Assembly: GCF_014204795.1 (NCBI RefSeq)
Contig: NZ_JACHMB010000001.1
Coordinates: 12,180,501 to 12,244,500, forward strand
Length of the DNA stretch: 64,000 bases
Direction of reading: 5' to 3'
Source: Nonomuraea jabiensis
GTDB taxonomy: Bacteria; Actinomycetota; Actinomycetes; Streptosporangiales; Streptosporangiaceae
Shown here: in pieces, positions 1 to 9,700 of the stretch
Layout of the letters: each line of letters starts with the position of its first letter
How positions within the stretch are numbered: the stretch's first letter is position 1
Translations under genes and position numbers: made by a program
Notes under the pieces: generated by a model
What the model was told of the DNA's origin: nothing
The model's database searches: none
Seen by the model: the letters and a program-made list of their open reading frames with translations, nothing else

Positions 1-1
1 G

Positions 2-703
2 CTCGCGGACTACGCCGGAGTGACCATCAAAGCCATCCGCCACTACCACGAGCGCGGTCTGCTCCCCGAGCCCGACCGCGACTCGTCCGGCTACCGGCGC
101 TACACCGCCAAAGACGCCATCGACCTCGTCAAGATCAGGACCCTGGCGAACGCGGGCGTGCCACTGGCCCGCATCAAGGACCTGCTCGACGCCGAGCCCG
201 ACGCGCTCGCGGCGGCCATCGCCGAGATCGACCACAACCTCCAGGACCGCATCGAGGAACTGCGGCGAACCCGCGACCAACTCGCCGAGCTGCGCGGCGG
301 CGACCGGCTTTTCGTCGCTTCCGAAGTCGCCGACCATCTCGACGATCTGCGCGAACTCGGCGTCAGCGAGCGCCGGATACGCGTCGAACGCGACGGCTGG
401 ATCCTCATGCAGACCGCCTCCCCCGAGGACGCCCGCGTGTGGATCGCCGAGAAGCGCGAGCTCATGACCGATCCCGAGTTCCGCGCCCTCTACCTGGAAC
501 ATGACGCCGCCTACGACTGGTCGCCGAACGATCCCCGCCTGCCCGCCCTCGCGGACCGCACCCGGGACTGGTTCGCCAAGCACCACAGCCGGTCGGAGAG
601 CCGCCCCGTCCACAACCCGACCATCGCGCGGCTGGCCGAGCAGTCCCAGCCGGGGGCCTCATCCCCGGCTTGGGACCGCCTGGCCCAACTCATGGAAGGC
701 TAG
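2..703 (+). CDS. MerR family transcriptional regulator, 5' end cut by window
   Basis: The reading frame is open from base 2, so the start codon lies outside the window; 233 residues are visible. The second half of a MerR winged helix is present (LADYAGVTIKAIRHYHERGL, then the wing GYRRYTAKDAIDLVKI), followed by a long helix around LQDRIEELRRTRDQLAEL that would form the dimer coiled coil. The C-terminal part (about 120 residues, ending in DRLAQLMEG) is a putative effector domain that I cannot assign. The GTG at 20 should not be taken as the start, because the recognition helix begins before it. Family assignment is firm; the inducer and targets are unknown. Confidence 0.9.
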   Translation, partial: LADYAGVTIKAIRHYHERGLLPEPDRDSSGYRRYTAKDAIDLVKIRTLANAGVPLARIKDLLDAEPDALAAAIAEIDHNLQDRIEELRRTRDQLAELRGGDRLFVASEVADHLDDLRELGVSERRIRVERDGWILMQTASPEDARVWIAEKRELMTDPEFRALYLEHDAAYDWSPNDPRLPALADRTRDWFAKHHSRSESRPVHNPTIARLAEQSQPGASSPAWDRLAQLMEG

Positions 704-745
704 CCTCGAACCGCGTCGCCGGTGCCAGATCCGCGCGACGCCCGC

Positions 746-1180
746 TCACCCGCGGTTGTCAGCCCTTTCCAGCACCACTACCGGAATGGTCCTGCCGGTC
801 TTCGTTCGGTATCGCTCGTAGTCCGCCCAGAGTCCGGTCATCATCTCCCACAGCCGTTCCCGCTCCTCCCCTTCCGCCTCCCTGGCCGTCACGGCAAAAC
901 GTTCCGCACCCACCTGCACGTGCGCGGACGGTTCGGCGAGCAGGTTGAGGTACCAGGCCGGGTGGGCGTCACCGCCTCCGTTCGATCCCACGATGACGAG
1001 CCGCTCGCCGTCCGTTCCGTAGATCAGTGCCGTCCTTCGGGGCAGACCCGACCTTCGCCCCCGCGTGGTGAGCAGCAGCGTCGTCACTCCCCACCGCCGG
1101 TGCCCTTTGCGCCCGTCCGTCTCGATGTACTCCTTGATGTGCCTGGCGACCCAGTCGATCGGGCTGTCCGTGGGGTTCAT
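746..1180 (-). CDS. DUF385/Ddn-like nitroreductase family protein
   Basis: 144 residues with the DUF385 layout: an N-terminal WVARHIKEYIETDG helix, the core LLLTTRGRRSGLPRRTALIYG, then VIVGSNGGGDAHPAWYLNLL and HVQVGAERFAVTAREA. Family members bind deazaflavin F420 (or FMN) in a split beta-barrel; the TRGRRSG and HPAWYLNL blocks are the cofactor-side signatures. The ATG at 1180 has GGAGG about 10 nt upstream. It faces the MerR gene convergently. The substrate cannot be deduced. F420 use is inferred from family knowledge and fits an actinobacterial host. Confidence 0.85.
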   Translation of the reverse strand: MNPTDSPIDWVARHIKEYIETDGRKGHRRWGVTTLLLTTRGRRSGLPRRTALIYGTDGERLVIVGSNGGGDAHPAWYLNLLAEPSAHVQVGAERFAVTAREAEGEERERLWEMMTGLWADYERYRTKTGRTIPVVVLERADNRG

Positions 1181-1234
1181 CAGCGAGTGCCTCCGTGTTC
1201 CGCTCTGCGGCCTTCGACGTCGAAGGTCGTGAAA

Positions 1235-1465
1235 TCAGGTGGTCAGCCCGCGCTCCAGATCCGCCGCGTTGGCCAGCGCGTCGCAGAGGGCTTCGCGCTG
1301 GGCGTCGTCCAAGGGGATGTTCCGGACGGGCGAACTCCTCGAACAGTGCGGCGGTGTCGTCCACGGCGACGATGCACGAGCCGTCCGACTGCTCCGGATC
1401 GAAGCCTCACGCTGCACGGTCACACCTCGGATTTCGTATATGTCGTACACAGCGATAGGCAGCAT
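1235..1465 (-). pseudogene. Frameshifted small ORF, unknown function
   Basis: No single frame gives a sensible protein, but two frames together do. From a GTG near 1427 the text starts MQRE, then continues in another frame as GFDPEQSDGSCIVAVDD and TAALFEEFAR, then returns to the first frame as RNIPLDDAQREALCDALANA and stops at 1235. Restoring one G near 1410 and removing one C near 1325 would give a continuous protein of about 60 residues. Either the gene is dead through two compensating 1-nt indels, or these are sequence errors. I do not recognise the family. Confidence 0.45.
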
Positions 1466-1534
1466 ATAGGCAAAGCCGATCAGGATGACGAGCCCGAGCT
1501 GACAATGCGTCAGGTCAAGATCGGCGAGGTTTCG

Positions 1535-1555
1535 TCACGCTTTTTGTCACGCTTG
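1535..1555. repeat. Two direct repeats GTCACGCTT
   Basis: GTCACGCTT occurs at 1535-1543 and 1547-1555, a 12-bp period, about 135 bp upstream of the CBS-domain gene in an otherwise non-coding stretch. It could be a regulator half-site pair, but nothing else supports that. Confidence 0.3.
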
Positions 1556-1688
1556 GAGTGGTGACGACTTCGGGGCCGCGCGGGCGCGGTGGCGGGCGGG
1601 ATCGGCGGCGTGGACGCCCGTTTGGTTTCGGCTCCGGGCGCGCGGGCAGGCGGCCTTTACCCCAAATCGACGCAAACGGGAGAAATCT

Positions 1689-2105
1689 ATGCCAACCGCA
1701 CGAGAGATCATGACCCCGAACACCGAATGCGTCAGCGCCGACGAGCCCGTCCTCGTCGCGGCCGAGAAGATGGCCCGCCTGGACGTCGGCTCCCTGCCCA
1801 TCTGCGGCACCGACGACCGGCTCAAGGGCATGCTCACCGACCGCGACATCGTGGTGAAGGTGCTCGCCGCCGGAAAGGACCCCAAGACGTGCCGAGCCGG
1901 CGAACTCGCCCAGGGCGAGGCGGTCACCATCGGCGCCGACCACGACGCCCGCGAGATCCTCCGCACCATGGCCAGCCACAAGGTTCGCCGCCTGCCCGTC
2001 ATCGACGGTCACAAGCTCGTCGGCATCGTGGCCCTCGCCGAAGTGGCCAAAGCCGTCCCGGACGCCACCACAGGCGACCTGCTCGAATCCCTCACCTCCG
2101 ACTGA
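1689..2105 (+). CDS. Two-CBS-domain protein, Hrp1-like
   Basis: 138 residues made almost entirely of a Bateman module. CBS1 begins MPTAREIMTPNTECVSADEP and ends near LKGMLTDRDIVVKVLA; CBS2 runs from EAVTIGADHDAREIL to KLVGIVALAEVAKAV. The GMLTDRDI and GIVALAEV strands are the classic adenosine-nucleotide-binding CBS strands. Stand-alone proteins of this size resemble the hypoxic-response protein Hrp1 of mycobacteria (family knowledge); the ligand is not known. GGGAGAAAT precedes the ATG, and a strong hairpin at 2121-2152 follows, so it is probably monocistronic. Confidence 0.9.
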   Translation: MPTAREIMTPNTECVSADEPVLVAAEKMARLDVGSLPICGTDDRLKGMLTDRDIVVKVLAAGKDPKTCRAGELAQGEAVTIGADHDAREILRTMASHKVRRLPVIDGHKLVGIVALAEVAKAVPDATTGDLLESLTSD

Positions 2106-2120
2106 CAAGCGGTGCCGACC

Positions 2121-2152
2121 CATACCCTCGCAGGCCGTCCTGCGAGGGTATG
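2121..2152 (+). terminator. Strong stem-loop after CBS gene
   Basis: The arms CATACCCTCGCAGG and CCTGCGAGGGTATG form a perfect 14-bp stem around the 4-nt loop CCGT, 16 bp after the stop of the CBS-domain gene. There is no T-run, as is common for actinobacterial terminators. Confidence 0.75.
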
Positions 2153-2250
2153 AGTCCATAGACGACGGTTATCACCGCAGCTATTGGACCCGCGGCCCCG
2201 GCGGCGGCGACCATGATGATCGATTCCGACCCACCGAGCGGAGAGACATC

Positions 2251-3168
2251 ATGACCGAACAGCCGCAGCCGTCAAGACGGGCCATCCTCACGAGCGGCGC
2301 CACGGGCGCGGTGGCGCTGGCCACCGGGATCGCGGCCGACGCCGCCGCGCCCGCCTCGGCCAACACGCAGAACCCGCCCGCCCCTTCCACGGGCAGGGCC
2401 GACCCTCGCGGGCGCTTCGCCGACAAGGTGGTGCTCATCACCGGCGCGACGTCGGGCATCGGACAGGCCACCGCGTACGAGATGGCCAGGCAGGGCGCGC
2501 ACGTGTTCTTCTGCGGGCGGCGCGAGGAGCTCGGCCGGCGGCACGAGCGGGAGATCAGGCGGTTCGGCGGGGAGGCCACGTACATGCGGGCCGACGTGTC
2601 GAAGGAGGACGACGTGCGGGCGTTCGTGAGCGAGTGCGTACGCCGCTACGGGCGCGTGGACATCGCCTTCAACAACGCCGGCATCGAGAGCCCCAAGGCC
2701 GCACCGCTCCACCAGCAGACACTGAGCGACTTCGAGCAGGTCTGGCGCACCAACGCGGCCGGGGTGTTCCTGGCGATGAAGTACGAGATCCCCCACATGC
2801 TCCGGCAGAAGGCCGGCGTCATCGTCAACACCGCCTCCATCTCGGCCGAGGTCGGCTTCGCGACGATCTCGCCGTACAACGCGAGCAAGCACGCGGTGGC
2901 GTCGCTGACCAAGGTGGCCGCGCTGGAGTACGCCGACAAGAACCTCCGGATCAACGCGCTGGCCCCGGGCGCCGTGGACACGCCGATGCTGGAGCGGGCG
3001 GCGAAGGCGTTCGGGGTGACGTACGAGCAGATCGCGCAGGACTACCCGATCAAGCGGATCGTGCAGCCGCAGGAGATGGCCCGGGTGGTGATGTGGCTGG
3101 CCTCCGACGACGCCACCGCCGTCCTCGGCACGGACATCGACGCCTCCGGCGGCTACCTCACCGGCTGA
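2251..3168 (+). CDS. Tat-exported short-chain dehydrogenase/reductase
   Basis: 305 residues. A twin-arginine signal (SRRAILTSG, hydrophobic stretch to about residue 31, cleavage probably after APASA) precedes a classical SDR. The cofactor motif TGATSGIG is at 64-71, NNAG at 141-144, the catalytic Ser in NTASIS near 196-198 and the YNASK catalytic pair at Tyr209/Lys213. The C-terminal ASGGYLTG is typical of glucose-1-dehydrogenase-like SDRs. Export of a nicotinamide-dependent enzyme by Tat would mean folding with its cofactor before transport. The substrate is unknown. A T-tailed hairpin follows at 3204-3236, so it is probably transcribed separately from the next gene. Confidence 0.88.
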   Translation: MTEQPQPSRRAILTSGATGAVALATGIAADAAAPASANTQNPPAPSTGRADPRGRFADKVVLITGATSGIGQATAYEMARQGAHVFFCGRREELGRRHEREIRRFGGEATYMRADVSKEDDVRAFVSECVRRYGRVDIAFNNAGIESPKAAPLHQQTLSDFEQVWRTNAAGVFLAMKYEIPHMLRQKAGVIVNTASISAEVGFATISPYNASKHAVASLTKVAALEYADKNLRINALAPGAVDTPMLERAAKAFGVTYEQIAQDYPIKRIVQPQEMARVVMWLASDDATAVLGTDIDASGGYLTG

Positions 3169-3203
3169 CCCCGAAGCCGCCCGCCGGGACCGCCCGCACG
3201 TTC

Positions 3204-3236
3204 GGACCGGATAAAGATGATCTTTCGTCCGTTTTT
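3204..3236 (+). terminator. Hairpin with T-tract after SDR gene
   Basis: GGAC and the arm AAAGAT pair with ATCTTT and GTCC around a single central G, with a small internal mismatch region, and are followed by GTTTTT at 3231-3236. It lies about 35 bp after the SDR stop and before the next gene's ribosome binding site. Confidence 0.65.
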
Positions 3237-3289
3237 GCGGGTGATCCGCTTGGCTGGTCATGTTCTTGATCACCTGCGTGAGGAGAGAC

Positions 3290-4654
3290 GTGGAAGTCCA
3301 GCACCCGTCACGGCGGCAAGCGTTGCGCACCTCGCTCACCGCGGCCTCCGCGCTGGCGGCGACCCAGGCCGTCGCCACACCTGCCCGAGCGGACGCCCCG
3401 CAGGCAGGTCCGAGAGGCCAGTACGCCCGCAACGTCGAGCTCGTCGGATACACCGACATGGACCACAGGCCGGCCTTCAAGATGGCGATCCGCCGCGTGG
3501 GCAACCGCTGGTTCCTCTACACCGGCCACTTCTGGCACTCGGGCTGGAGCATCGTGGACGTCACCGACCCGCGGCGGCCGGAGGTGGTGGCGTTCGTGCC
3601 AGGGCCGGAGGACACCTGGACGCTGCAGGTCGACGTGCACGGCGACATCATGGTGACGGCCCTGGAGCAGATCTTCCCCAACTTCGGCGGCGACCCCGCG
3701 GCCGGCTTCGAGGAGGGGATCTACATCTGGGACGTCAAGGATCCCGTACGCCCGCGCCGGCTCGGCCACTACCGGACCGGTGGGACCGGCACGCACCGCA
3801 ACCTCTACCCCGGCGGCCGCTACGTGCACGTGGCAGCGGGCGCGCCGGGATTCCGGGGCAACATCTACACCATCGTCGACATCGAGGACCCGGCCCGGCC
3901 CAGGGAGGTGAGCCGCTGGTGGGTCCCGGGCCAGCGTGACGGCGAGGAGGGCCCGCCGCCGGCCGAGCGGCCGCACACGCACGGCTTCTGCTGCGCGAAC
4001 AGCGCCGACGTGTCCCTGCACGGCCCCCCGTACGCCGTCGGGGGCCTGGCCTACCTGCCCTACGGTGCGGCCGGGCTCATCGTGCTGGACATCTCCGACG
4101 TGACCGCGCCCGTACCCGTCGGCGGCCTGAACTTCAGCCCACCCTTCCACTCCCGGTTCGGTGTGCACGGCGTACTGCCGGTCCCGGACAGGAAGATAGC
4201 CTTCGCCAACTCCGAGGACGTCTCCTACGGCAAGGGAGCCGCTCCGCACGCCTCGATCGTCGACATCTCGGACCCGGCCCATCCGTGGCTGCTGTCCCTG
4301 TTCCCCACGCCCGAGCCACCACCGGGAGCGCCGTACCCGGACTTCTCGAGCAGGGGCGGCTGGAGCGGGCCGCACAACATCAACCACCACCAGCACCATC
4401 CCGACGTGCAGCGCCAGGGCGACCTGTTCTACATCGCGCACTTCAACGCCGGGCTACGGGTCTACGACGTGTCCAACACCCGGCTGCCCCGCGAGGTGGG
4501 TTACTTCGTGCCACCGGACCCCACCCGCAGGTACGGCCCCATGCCCGAGGACCGGCTCGTGGCGCAGACGGAGGACGTCGTGGTGGACCGGCGCGGCTAC
4601 ATCTACATCTCCGACAAGAACCAGGGCGTCCATATCCTGCGCTACACCGGCTGA
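3290..4654 (+). CDS. Tat-signal LVIVD-repeat beta-propeller protein
   Basis: An upstream in-frame ATG at 3260 exists, but the GTG at 3290 is preferred because AGGAGA sits 4-9 nt before it and the protein then begins MEVQHPSRRQALR, a twin-arginine signal. The mature part contains repeated LVIVD-type blades: GWSIVDVTDPRRPEVV, GIYIWDVKDPVRPRR, IYTIVDIEDPARPRE, GLIVLDISDVTAPVPV, ASIVDISDPAHPWLL and GLRVYDVSNTRLPRE. These predict a secreted beta-propeller of about 454 residues. Its ligand or enzymatic role is unknown. It follows another Tat substrate and fits the run of exported proteins here. Confidence 0.85.
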   Translation: MEVQHPSRRQALRTSLTAASALAATQAVATPARADAPQAGPRGQYARNVELVGYTDMDHRPAFKMAIRRVGNRWFLYTGHFWHSGWSIVDVTDPRRPEVVAFVPGPEDTWTLQVDVHGDIMVTALEQIFPNFGGDPAAGFEEGIYIWDVKDPVRPRRLGHYRTGGTGTHRNLYPGGRYVHVAAGAPGFRGNIYTIVDIEDPARPREVSRWWVPGQRDGEEGPPPAERPHTHGFCCANSADVSLHGPPYAVGGLAYLPYGAAGLIVLDISDVTAPVPVGGLNFSPPFHSRFGVHGVLPVPDRKIAFANSEDVSYGKGAAPHASIVDISDPAHPWLLSLFPTPEPPPGAPYPDFSSRGGWSGPHNINHHQHHPDVQRQGDLFYIAHFNAGLRVYDVSNTRLPREVGYFVPPDPTRRYGPMPEDRLVAQTEDVVVDRRGYIYISDKNQGVHILRYTG

Positions 4655-4754
4655 CGGAGCGCGGTCAGCACGAGTCGGCGGAGGGCTGCCCGCGGTGGCA
4701 TCCGTGAGATCATTTTCTCCGATCAGTCCGGCGGCGTCGAAGAAGGTTGTGGAC

Positions 4755-6485
4755 ATGCTCCGTGCACATCTGGCCGTCCTGGCCGCGGGAATCGTCGGAG
4801 CCTCCTTACTGTCCACGGTCGATTCACCTCCGGCCGCGGCCGCCTCCGCCCTGACCTGCTCGGCGGTCGTGCCGGTGTACGGCATCGACGGCGGGGGCAA
4901 GCTGCGCTGGTACGGCCACCGCGCCGGCGCCTCCGGCGAGGATTTCTGGGCCGACGGCAGCGGCAAGGAGATCGGCTACGGCTGGAACACGCTGGCCAAG
5001 GTGTTCTCCGGCGGCAACGGCGTGATCTACGCGGTCGACGGCGACGGGGACCTGAAGTGGTACCGCCACCTGGATCCGGCGACCGGTGAGCGCGGCTGGG
5101 CTCCCGGCGAGCGCACGGTCCTCGGCCACGGCTGGGGCGACTTCGTGGACATCGTGTCGGCCGGCTCCGGGGTCATCTACGCCCTCGACAGAGCCGGAGA
5201 CCTGCACTGGTACCGCCACCTTGCGCCGGCAACCGGCGAGGCCCGGTGGGCGGCGGGGAGCGGCAAGGTCATCCGCTCGGGCTGGACAGCGATCACCACT
5301 CTGATGACCGGGCGCGACGGCACGCTGTACGGCGTGAACACCAAGGGGCACCTCCGCTGGTACGACCACACCGATCCGGTCGCCGGCGGCACCGCCTTCG
5401 GCCCGGGCACGGGGCTGGTGACCGGCGAGGGCTGGGAGGACTACCGCAGCCCGTCCGGCGCCGGAGCGGGGGTCGTCTACGCGCTCGACGCGTCCGGCCG
5501 GATGTGGTGGCAGCGTCATGCCGACCCGCTGGCCGGGGCACCGGTCTGGCAGGACCGCCGCCCCTTGAAAACAGGATTCTCCGCCTTCACCACCCTGTTC
5601 GCCGACGCCGCCGCCTGCTCGCCGGGGCAGTCCTTCACCGGTTACGCTCCCGGCAGATCCGGCCAGAGCCTGTACTACAGCCAGGGCCGGGTCGCAGCCG
5701 TCCTGACGGAAGGCGCCCGAACCGCCGTCACGTACGGCGAGCAGCGTAAGTTCGCCGAGGCCACGACCGAGGCGACCGTCTCGACCCGGGCCTGGGTCCG
5801 CCTGCTGCCCGGCCCGTGGTCACCGTCGGCGTCATGGGCGGCCTCATGGCCGGCGGCCACCATCGGCAGGACCGACGAGGATCTGCTGGACATCGCCACG
5901 CAGTACCTCGCGGACGCCCCCGCCAAGGTGCGCGACGGCCTGCGCTACGCGGGCGACGCCCACTACGGTCCCTTGCTCCCGGACGGCACCCGGGAAGAGG
6001 GCTCGGACTTCAACGACTACCTCGGCCTCGCATGGACCTACGACGACAAGGTCGACCCCCCGGAAGCCCGGCAGAAGGACTCGCTGGACTGTTCCGGTTT
6101 CGTGAGAATGGTCCTTGGCTACCGCGGCGGCTACCCCCTGGGCATCGGCGACACGCTGAGCAAGTCCGCGCTTCCCCGCCGAGCCGTGCAGATGGCCGAC
6201 GACAACGCCCCGGGGATCACCGTGATCGACGGCGGTACGGCCAAACCCGCGTCCTACGCGGACCTGCAGCCGGGCGACCTGCTGTTCTGGGATGCCAGCA
6301 CGGACGACGGCACAGCCCTCGACCACGTCGGCATCTATCTGGGCATCGACTCCACCGGCAAACACCGGTTCGTCTCCAGCCGCAAGACGGTCGACGGTCC
6401 TACGCTGGGCGACGAAGGCGGCCCCTCCACCCTCGACAGCGGCACGCTCTACGACCGCTCGTGGCGCAAGGCCAAGCGCGCCTGA
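4755..6485 (+). CDS. Secreted NlpC/P60 hydrolase with tachylectin-like propeller
   Basis: The ATG at 4755 is chosen because AGAAGG lies 9 nt upstream and a normal signal peptide follows (MLRAHLAVLAAGIVGASLLS). Residues about 35-290 hold five repeats of about 50 residues with GxLxWYxH cores (GKLRWYGHRAG, GDLKWYRHLDP, GDLHWYRHLAP, GHLRWYDHTDP, GRMWWQRHADP), a tachylectin-2/PLL-like sugar-binding propeller. The C-terminal third is an NlpC/P60 cysteine peptidase with Cys446 in LDCSGFV, the LQPGDLLFW strand and His524 in DHVGIYLG. The probable role is peptidoglycan stem-peptide cleavage aimed by glycan binding; the architecture is visible, the target is inferred. Confidence 0.87.
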   Translation: MLRAHLAVLAAGIVGASLLSTVDSPPAAAASALTCSAVVPVYGIDGGGKLRWYGHRAGASGEDFWADGSGKEIGYGWNTLAKVFSGGNGVIYAVDGDGDLKWYRHLDPATGERGWAPGERTVLGHGWGDFVDIVSAGSGVIYALDRAGDLHWYRHLAPATGEARWAAGSGKVIRSGWTAITTLMTGRDGTLYGVNTKGHLRWYDHTDPVAGGTAFGPGTGLVTGEGWEDYRSPSGAGAGVVYALDASGRMWWQRHADPLAGAPVWQDRRPLKTGFSAFTTLFADAAACSPGQSFTGYAPGRSGQSLYYSQGRVAAVLTEGARTAVTYGEQRKFAEATTEATVSTRAWVRLLPGPWSPSASWAASWPAATIGRTDEDLLDIATQYLADAPAKVRDGLRYAGDAHYGPLLPDGTREEGSDFNDYLGLAWTYDDKVDPPEARQKDSLDCSGFVRMVLGYRGGYPLGIGDTLSKSALPRRAVQMADDNAPGITVIDGGTAKPASYADLQPGDLLFWDASTDDGTALDHVGIYLGIDSTGKHRFVSSRKTVDGPTLGDEGGPSTLDSGTLYDRSWRKAKRA

Positions 6486-6788
6486 CCTCAGCCGGGGCCC
6501 CGGCTCGTACGCGGTCCAGCAGGCCGCCGCGGCACGAGGAGCATCGGAAGCGCCGTATTTCGATCACGAGAAGTGCTGGATTGTCGGCCTGATTCTGGCA
6601 AGTCGCTACGTTCTCGGCCGGATCACCGCTGATTACACTCCCGTTCGGACCGATCCACCCCAACCGGGGCGGCGGTCCAGCTCGTCACCCACCGGGGAGG
6701 GTCAGTGATCTCTCCGGCGTACCGGAAATCGGGGTGACACGACGCCTCCCGGGCGGGCCCACGCAGCCCCTCGACGAGGAGGTTCTCC
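6486..6788. other. Intergenic stretch before subtilase gene
   Basis: No convincing gene in about 300 bp. A perfect 16-bp palindrome, AGCCGGGGCCCCGGCT, at 6490-6505 just after the NlpC gene stop may act in termination. The rest probably carries the subtilase promoter, but I cannot pick -35/-10 boxes with confidence. Confidence 0.5.
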
Positions 6789-9700
6789 GTGTTATCCCGT
6801 TCCCGCTCATCCCGTGTACGACGGCTGGTGTCGGTGGCCGTCGGGCTCGGCGTCGTGATCGCCATGAGCCCGGTCGCGGCGCAGGCCACGCCGACGCCGC
6901 CGCCCGGGAAGTGGCGCGCCACTCCCCTGACCGGCCCCGAGCTGGTCGAGGGCGCCAAGTCCCCGACCGGCAAGCTCGCCAAGAGCGACCAGGCGCTGCT
7001 GCGGGCCACCTCGCCCGCGCCGGTCAACGTCGTGGTCAAGCTGGACTACGACTCGCTCGCCGCCTACCGCGGCGGGCTCCCCGGGCTGCCGGCCACCAGC
7101 CCCGCCACCACCGGCAGGGCCCTCGACACCAGGAGCACCGAGGCCAGGAGGTACGGCGAGCACATCCAGGAGGTCGAGAACGCGTTCCTGGGCGAGCTGG
7201 CCAGGAAGGTCCCCGGCGCGGTGGTCGGCCAGCGGATCCGGACCGTGTACGGCGGCATCGCGCTCAGGATCCCCGGCGACAAGGCGGCCGAGGTGCTGAA
7301 ACTCCCCGGCGCGGTCGCCGTGCAGGAGGACAGGCCGCAGCAGCTGCTGACCGATTCCAGCCCGGCGTTCATCGGCGCCGGCACCATCTACGGCCAGCTC
7401 GGCGGCAGCGACTCCGCGGGCAAGGGCGTGGTCGTGGGCGTGCTGGACAGCGGTGCCTGGCCCGAGCACCCGTCCTTCGCCGCCAAGCCCGGACTGCCCG
7501 CCCCCGGCCCGACCAAGGACGGCACGCCGCGGGTGTGCGACTTCGGCGACAACCCGCTCACCCCGGCCGCCGACCCGTTCACCTGCAACAACAAGCTGAT
7601 CGGCGGCCGGCCGTTCCTGGAGACGTACAACGCGGTCATCGGCGGCGAGGTCTACCCCGACAGCGCCCGCGACTCCAACGGGCACGGCACCCACACCGCC
7701 ACCACCTCCGCGGGCGGCGCGGTGGCCGACGCCAACCCCATGGGCATCAGCCGGGGCCCGATCCACGGCATCGCGCCCGCCGCCCAGGTCTCGGTCTACA
7801 AGGTGTGCGGCGCGGAGGGCTGCTTCCCCTCCGACTCGGCGCAGGCCGTCGCCCGGGCCATCCTGGACGGCGTACGCGTCATCAACTTCTCGATCTCGGG
7901 CGGTTCGGACCCGTACAGCGACCCGGTCGAGCTGGCCTTCCTGGACGCGTACGCGGCGGGCGTGCTGGTCTCGGCGTCCGCGGGCAACTCCGGGCCCGAC
8001 GCCAACACCACGGACCACCGCAGTCCCTGGGTGACCACGGTGGCCGCTTCCACGCAGACCAGGACGTTCCAGTCCACGATCACGCTGTCCGGCGGCGGCG
8101 CCACGGCGACGATCAAGGGGGCCTCCGTCACCGCGGGTCTCGCCTCGCCGCTGCCCGTCGTGCTGGCGTCGGCGCCGCCGTACTCGCGCCCGCTGTGTGA
8201 CGTCCCGGCGCCCGCCGGGATCTTCACCGGGAAGATCGTCGCGTGCGAGCGCGGCCCGAACCGGGTGCTGAAGAGCTTCAACGTCAGGCAGGGCGGCGCG
8301 GCCGGGATGATCCTCTACAACAGCTTCCCGTTCGACGTCTTCACCGACGCGCACTGGGTTCCGTCCGTGCACATCGACAAGCCCGAGACCGACACGCTGA
8401 TGGCCTTCCTGGCCGCCCACCCGGGCGCGACCGCGTCGTTCACCCAGAGCGCCAAGGCCAGTTGGCAGGGCGACGTGATGACGTACTTCTCCTCGCGCGG
8501 TCCCGGCGGGGACTTCCTCAAGCCGGACGTCACCGCGCCCGGCCTGCACATCCTGGCGGGCATGACCCCGACCCCCGAATCGCCGCTGGAGGGGCCGCCG
8601 GGCAACCTCTACCAGGTCATCCAGGGCACCTCGATGTCGGCGCCGCAGGTGACGGGCGCGGCCGCGCTGGTGTTCGCGCTGCACCCGGCCTGGACGCCGG
8701 GACAGGTGAAGTCGGCGCTGGAGACCACGGCGAAGACCGCGGTCACCAAGCCGGACCGCACCACGCCGGCGGACCCGTTCGACATGGGCGGCGGGCGCAT
8801 CGACCTGACCAAGGCCGGTGACCCCGGGCTGACCCTGGACGAGAGCGCGGCCAACTTCGTCGCCTCGGCCGCCGACCCGCTCGACCGGATCGACCTCAAC
8901 CTGCCCTCCGTGAACGCGCCGACCATGCCGGGCATCATCACCGCCAACCGCACGGTCACCAACACCACGAGCAAGTCGCTCACCTTCTCCGCCTCGGCCA
9001 CGACCGTCAGCGGGGCGGACATCACTGTGCTGCCGCCGCGCTTCACGGTCGCGCCGGGCAAGAGCGCCAAGCTGAGCGTGGTCATCACCGCGCCGGAGCT
9101 GCCCGACGGGCAGTACTTCGGCCAGGTGAACCTCAAGCAGGTCGGCGGCCCGCGCGCGCTGCACCTGCCGGTCGCGTTCTTCCGCCAGGAAGGCGCGGTG
9201 CCGGTCGACCAGACCTGCGCGCCGCCGGCCATCCCCAGGAACACCGGCGAGTCCACCTGCACGGTCACCGTGCGGAACAACACGTTCAAGGACGCGGACG
9301 TGACCGCGCTCACCACGCTCGACGGCCGCCTGCGCCTCAACAGCGTCACGGGAGCCACCAAGATCGGCAGCCAGATCGCGACCACCAAGGCGACGCTGGC
9401 CGCCACCCAGCCCGCCCGGCCGACGATCGCGCCCGGCGCGGGACCGGCCGGATACCTGCCGCTGGACGCCTTCGGCGTCACCCCGACCCCGATCGGTGAC
9501 GAGCAGGCGCTCAACTTCACCGTGCCCGCCTTCACCTTCGCGGGCCAGACCTACACCAGGCTCGGGGTGACCTCCAACGGCTACAGCGTCGCGGGCGGCA
9601 CCGCGGGCGCCGACGACATCGCCTTCCAGCCGCAGACGCTGCCCGACCCGGCACGCCCGAACAACGTGCTCGCCTCCTACTGGACCGACCTCGACGGCAC

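Noticed and set aside
3260-3289. Upstream ATG for the LVIVD protein
   Set aside because: The extra residues precede a clear AGGAGA/GTG start and would bury the Tat signal.
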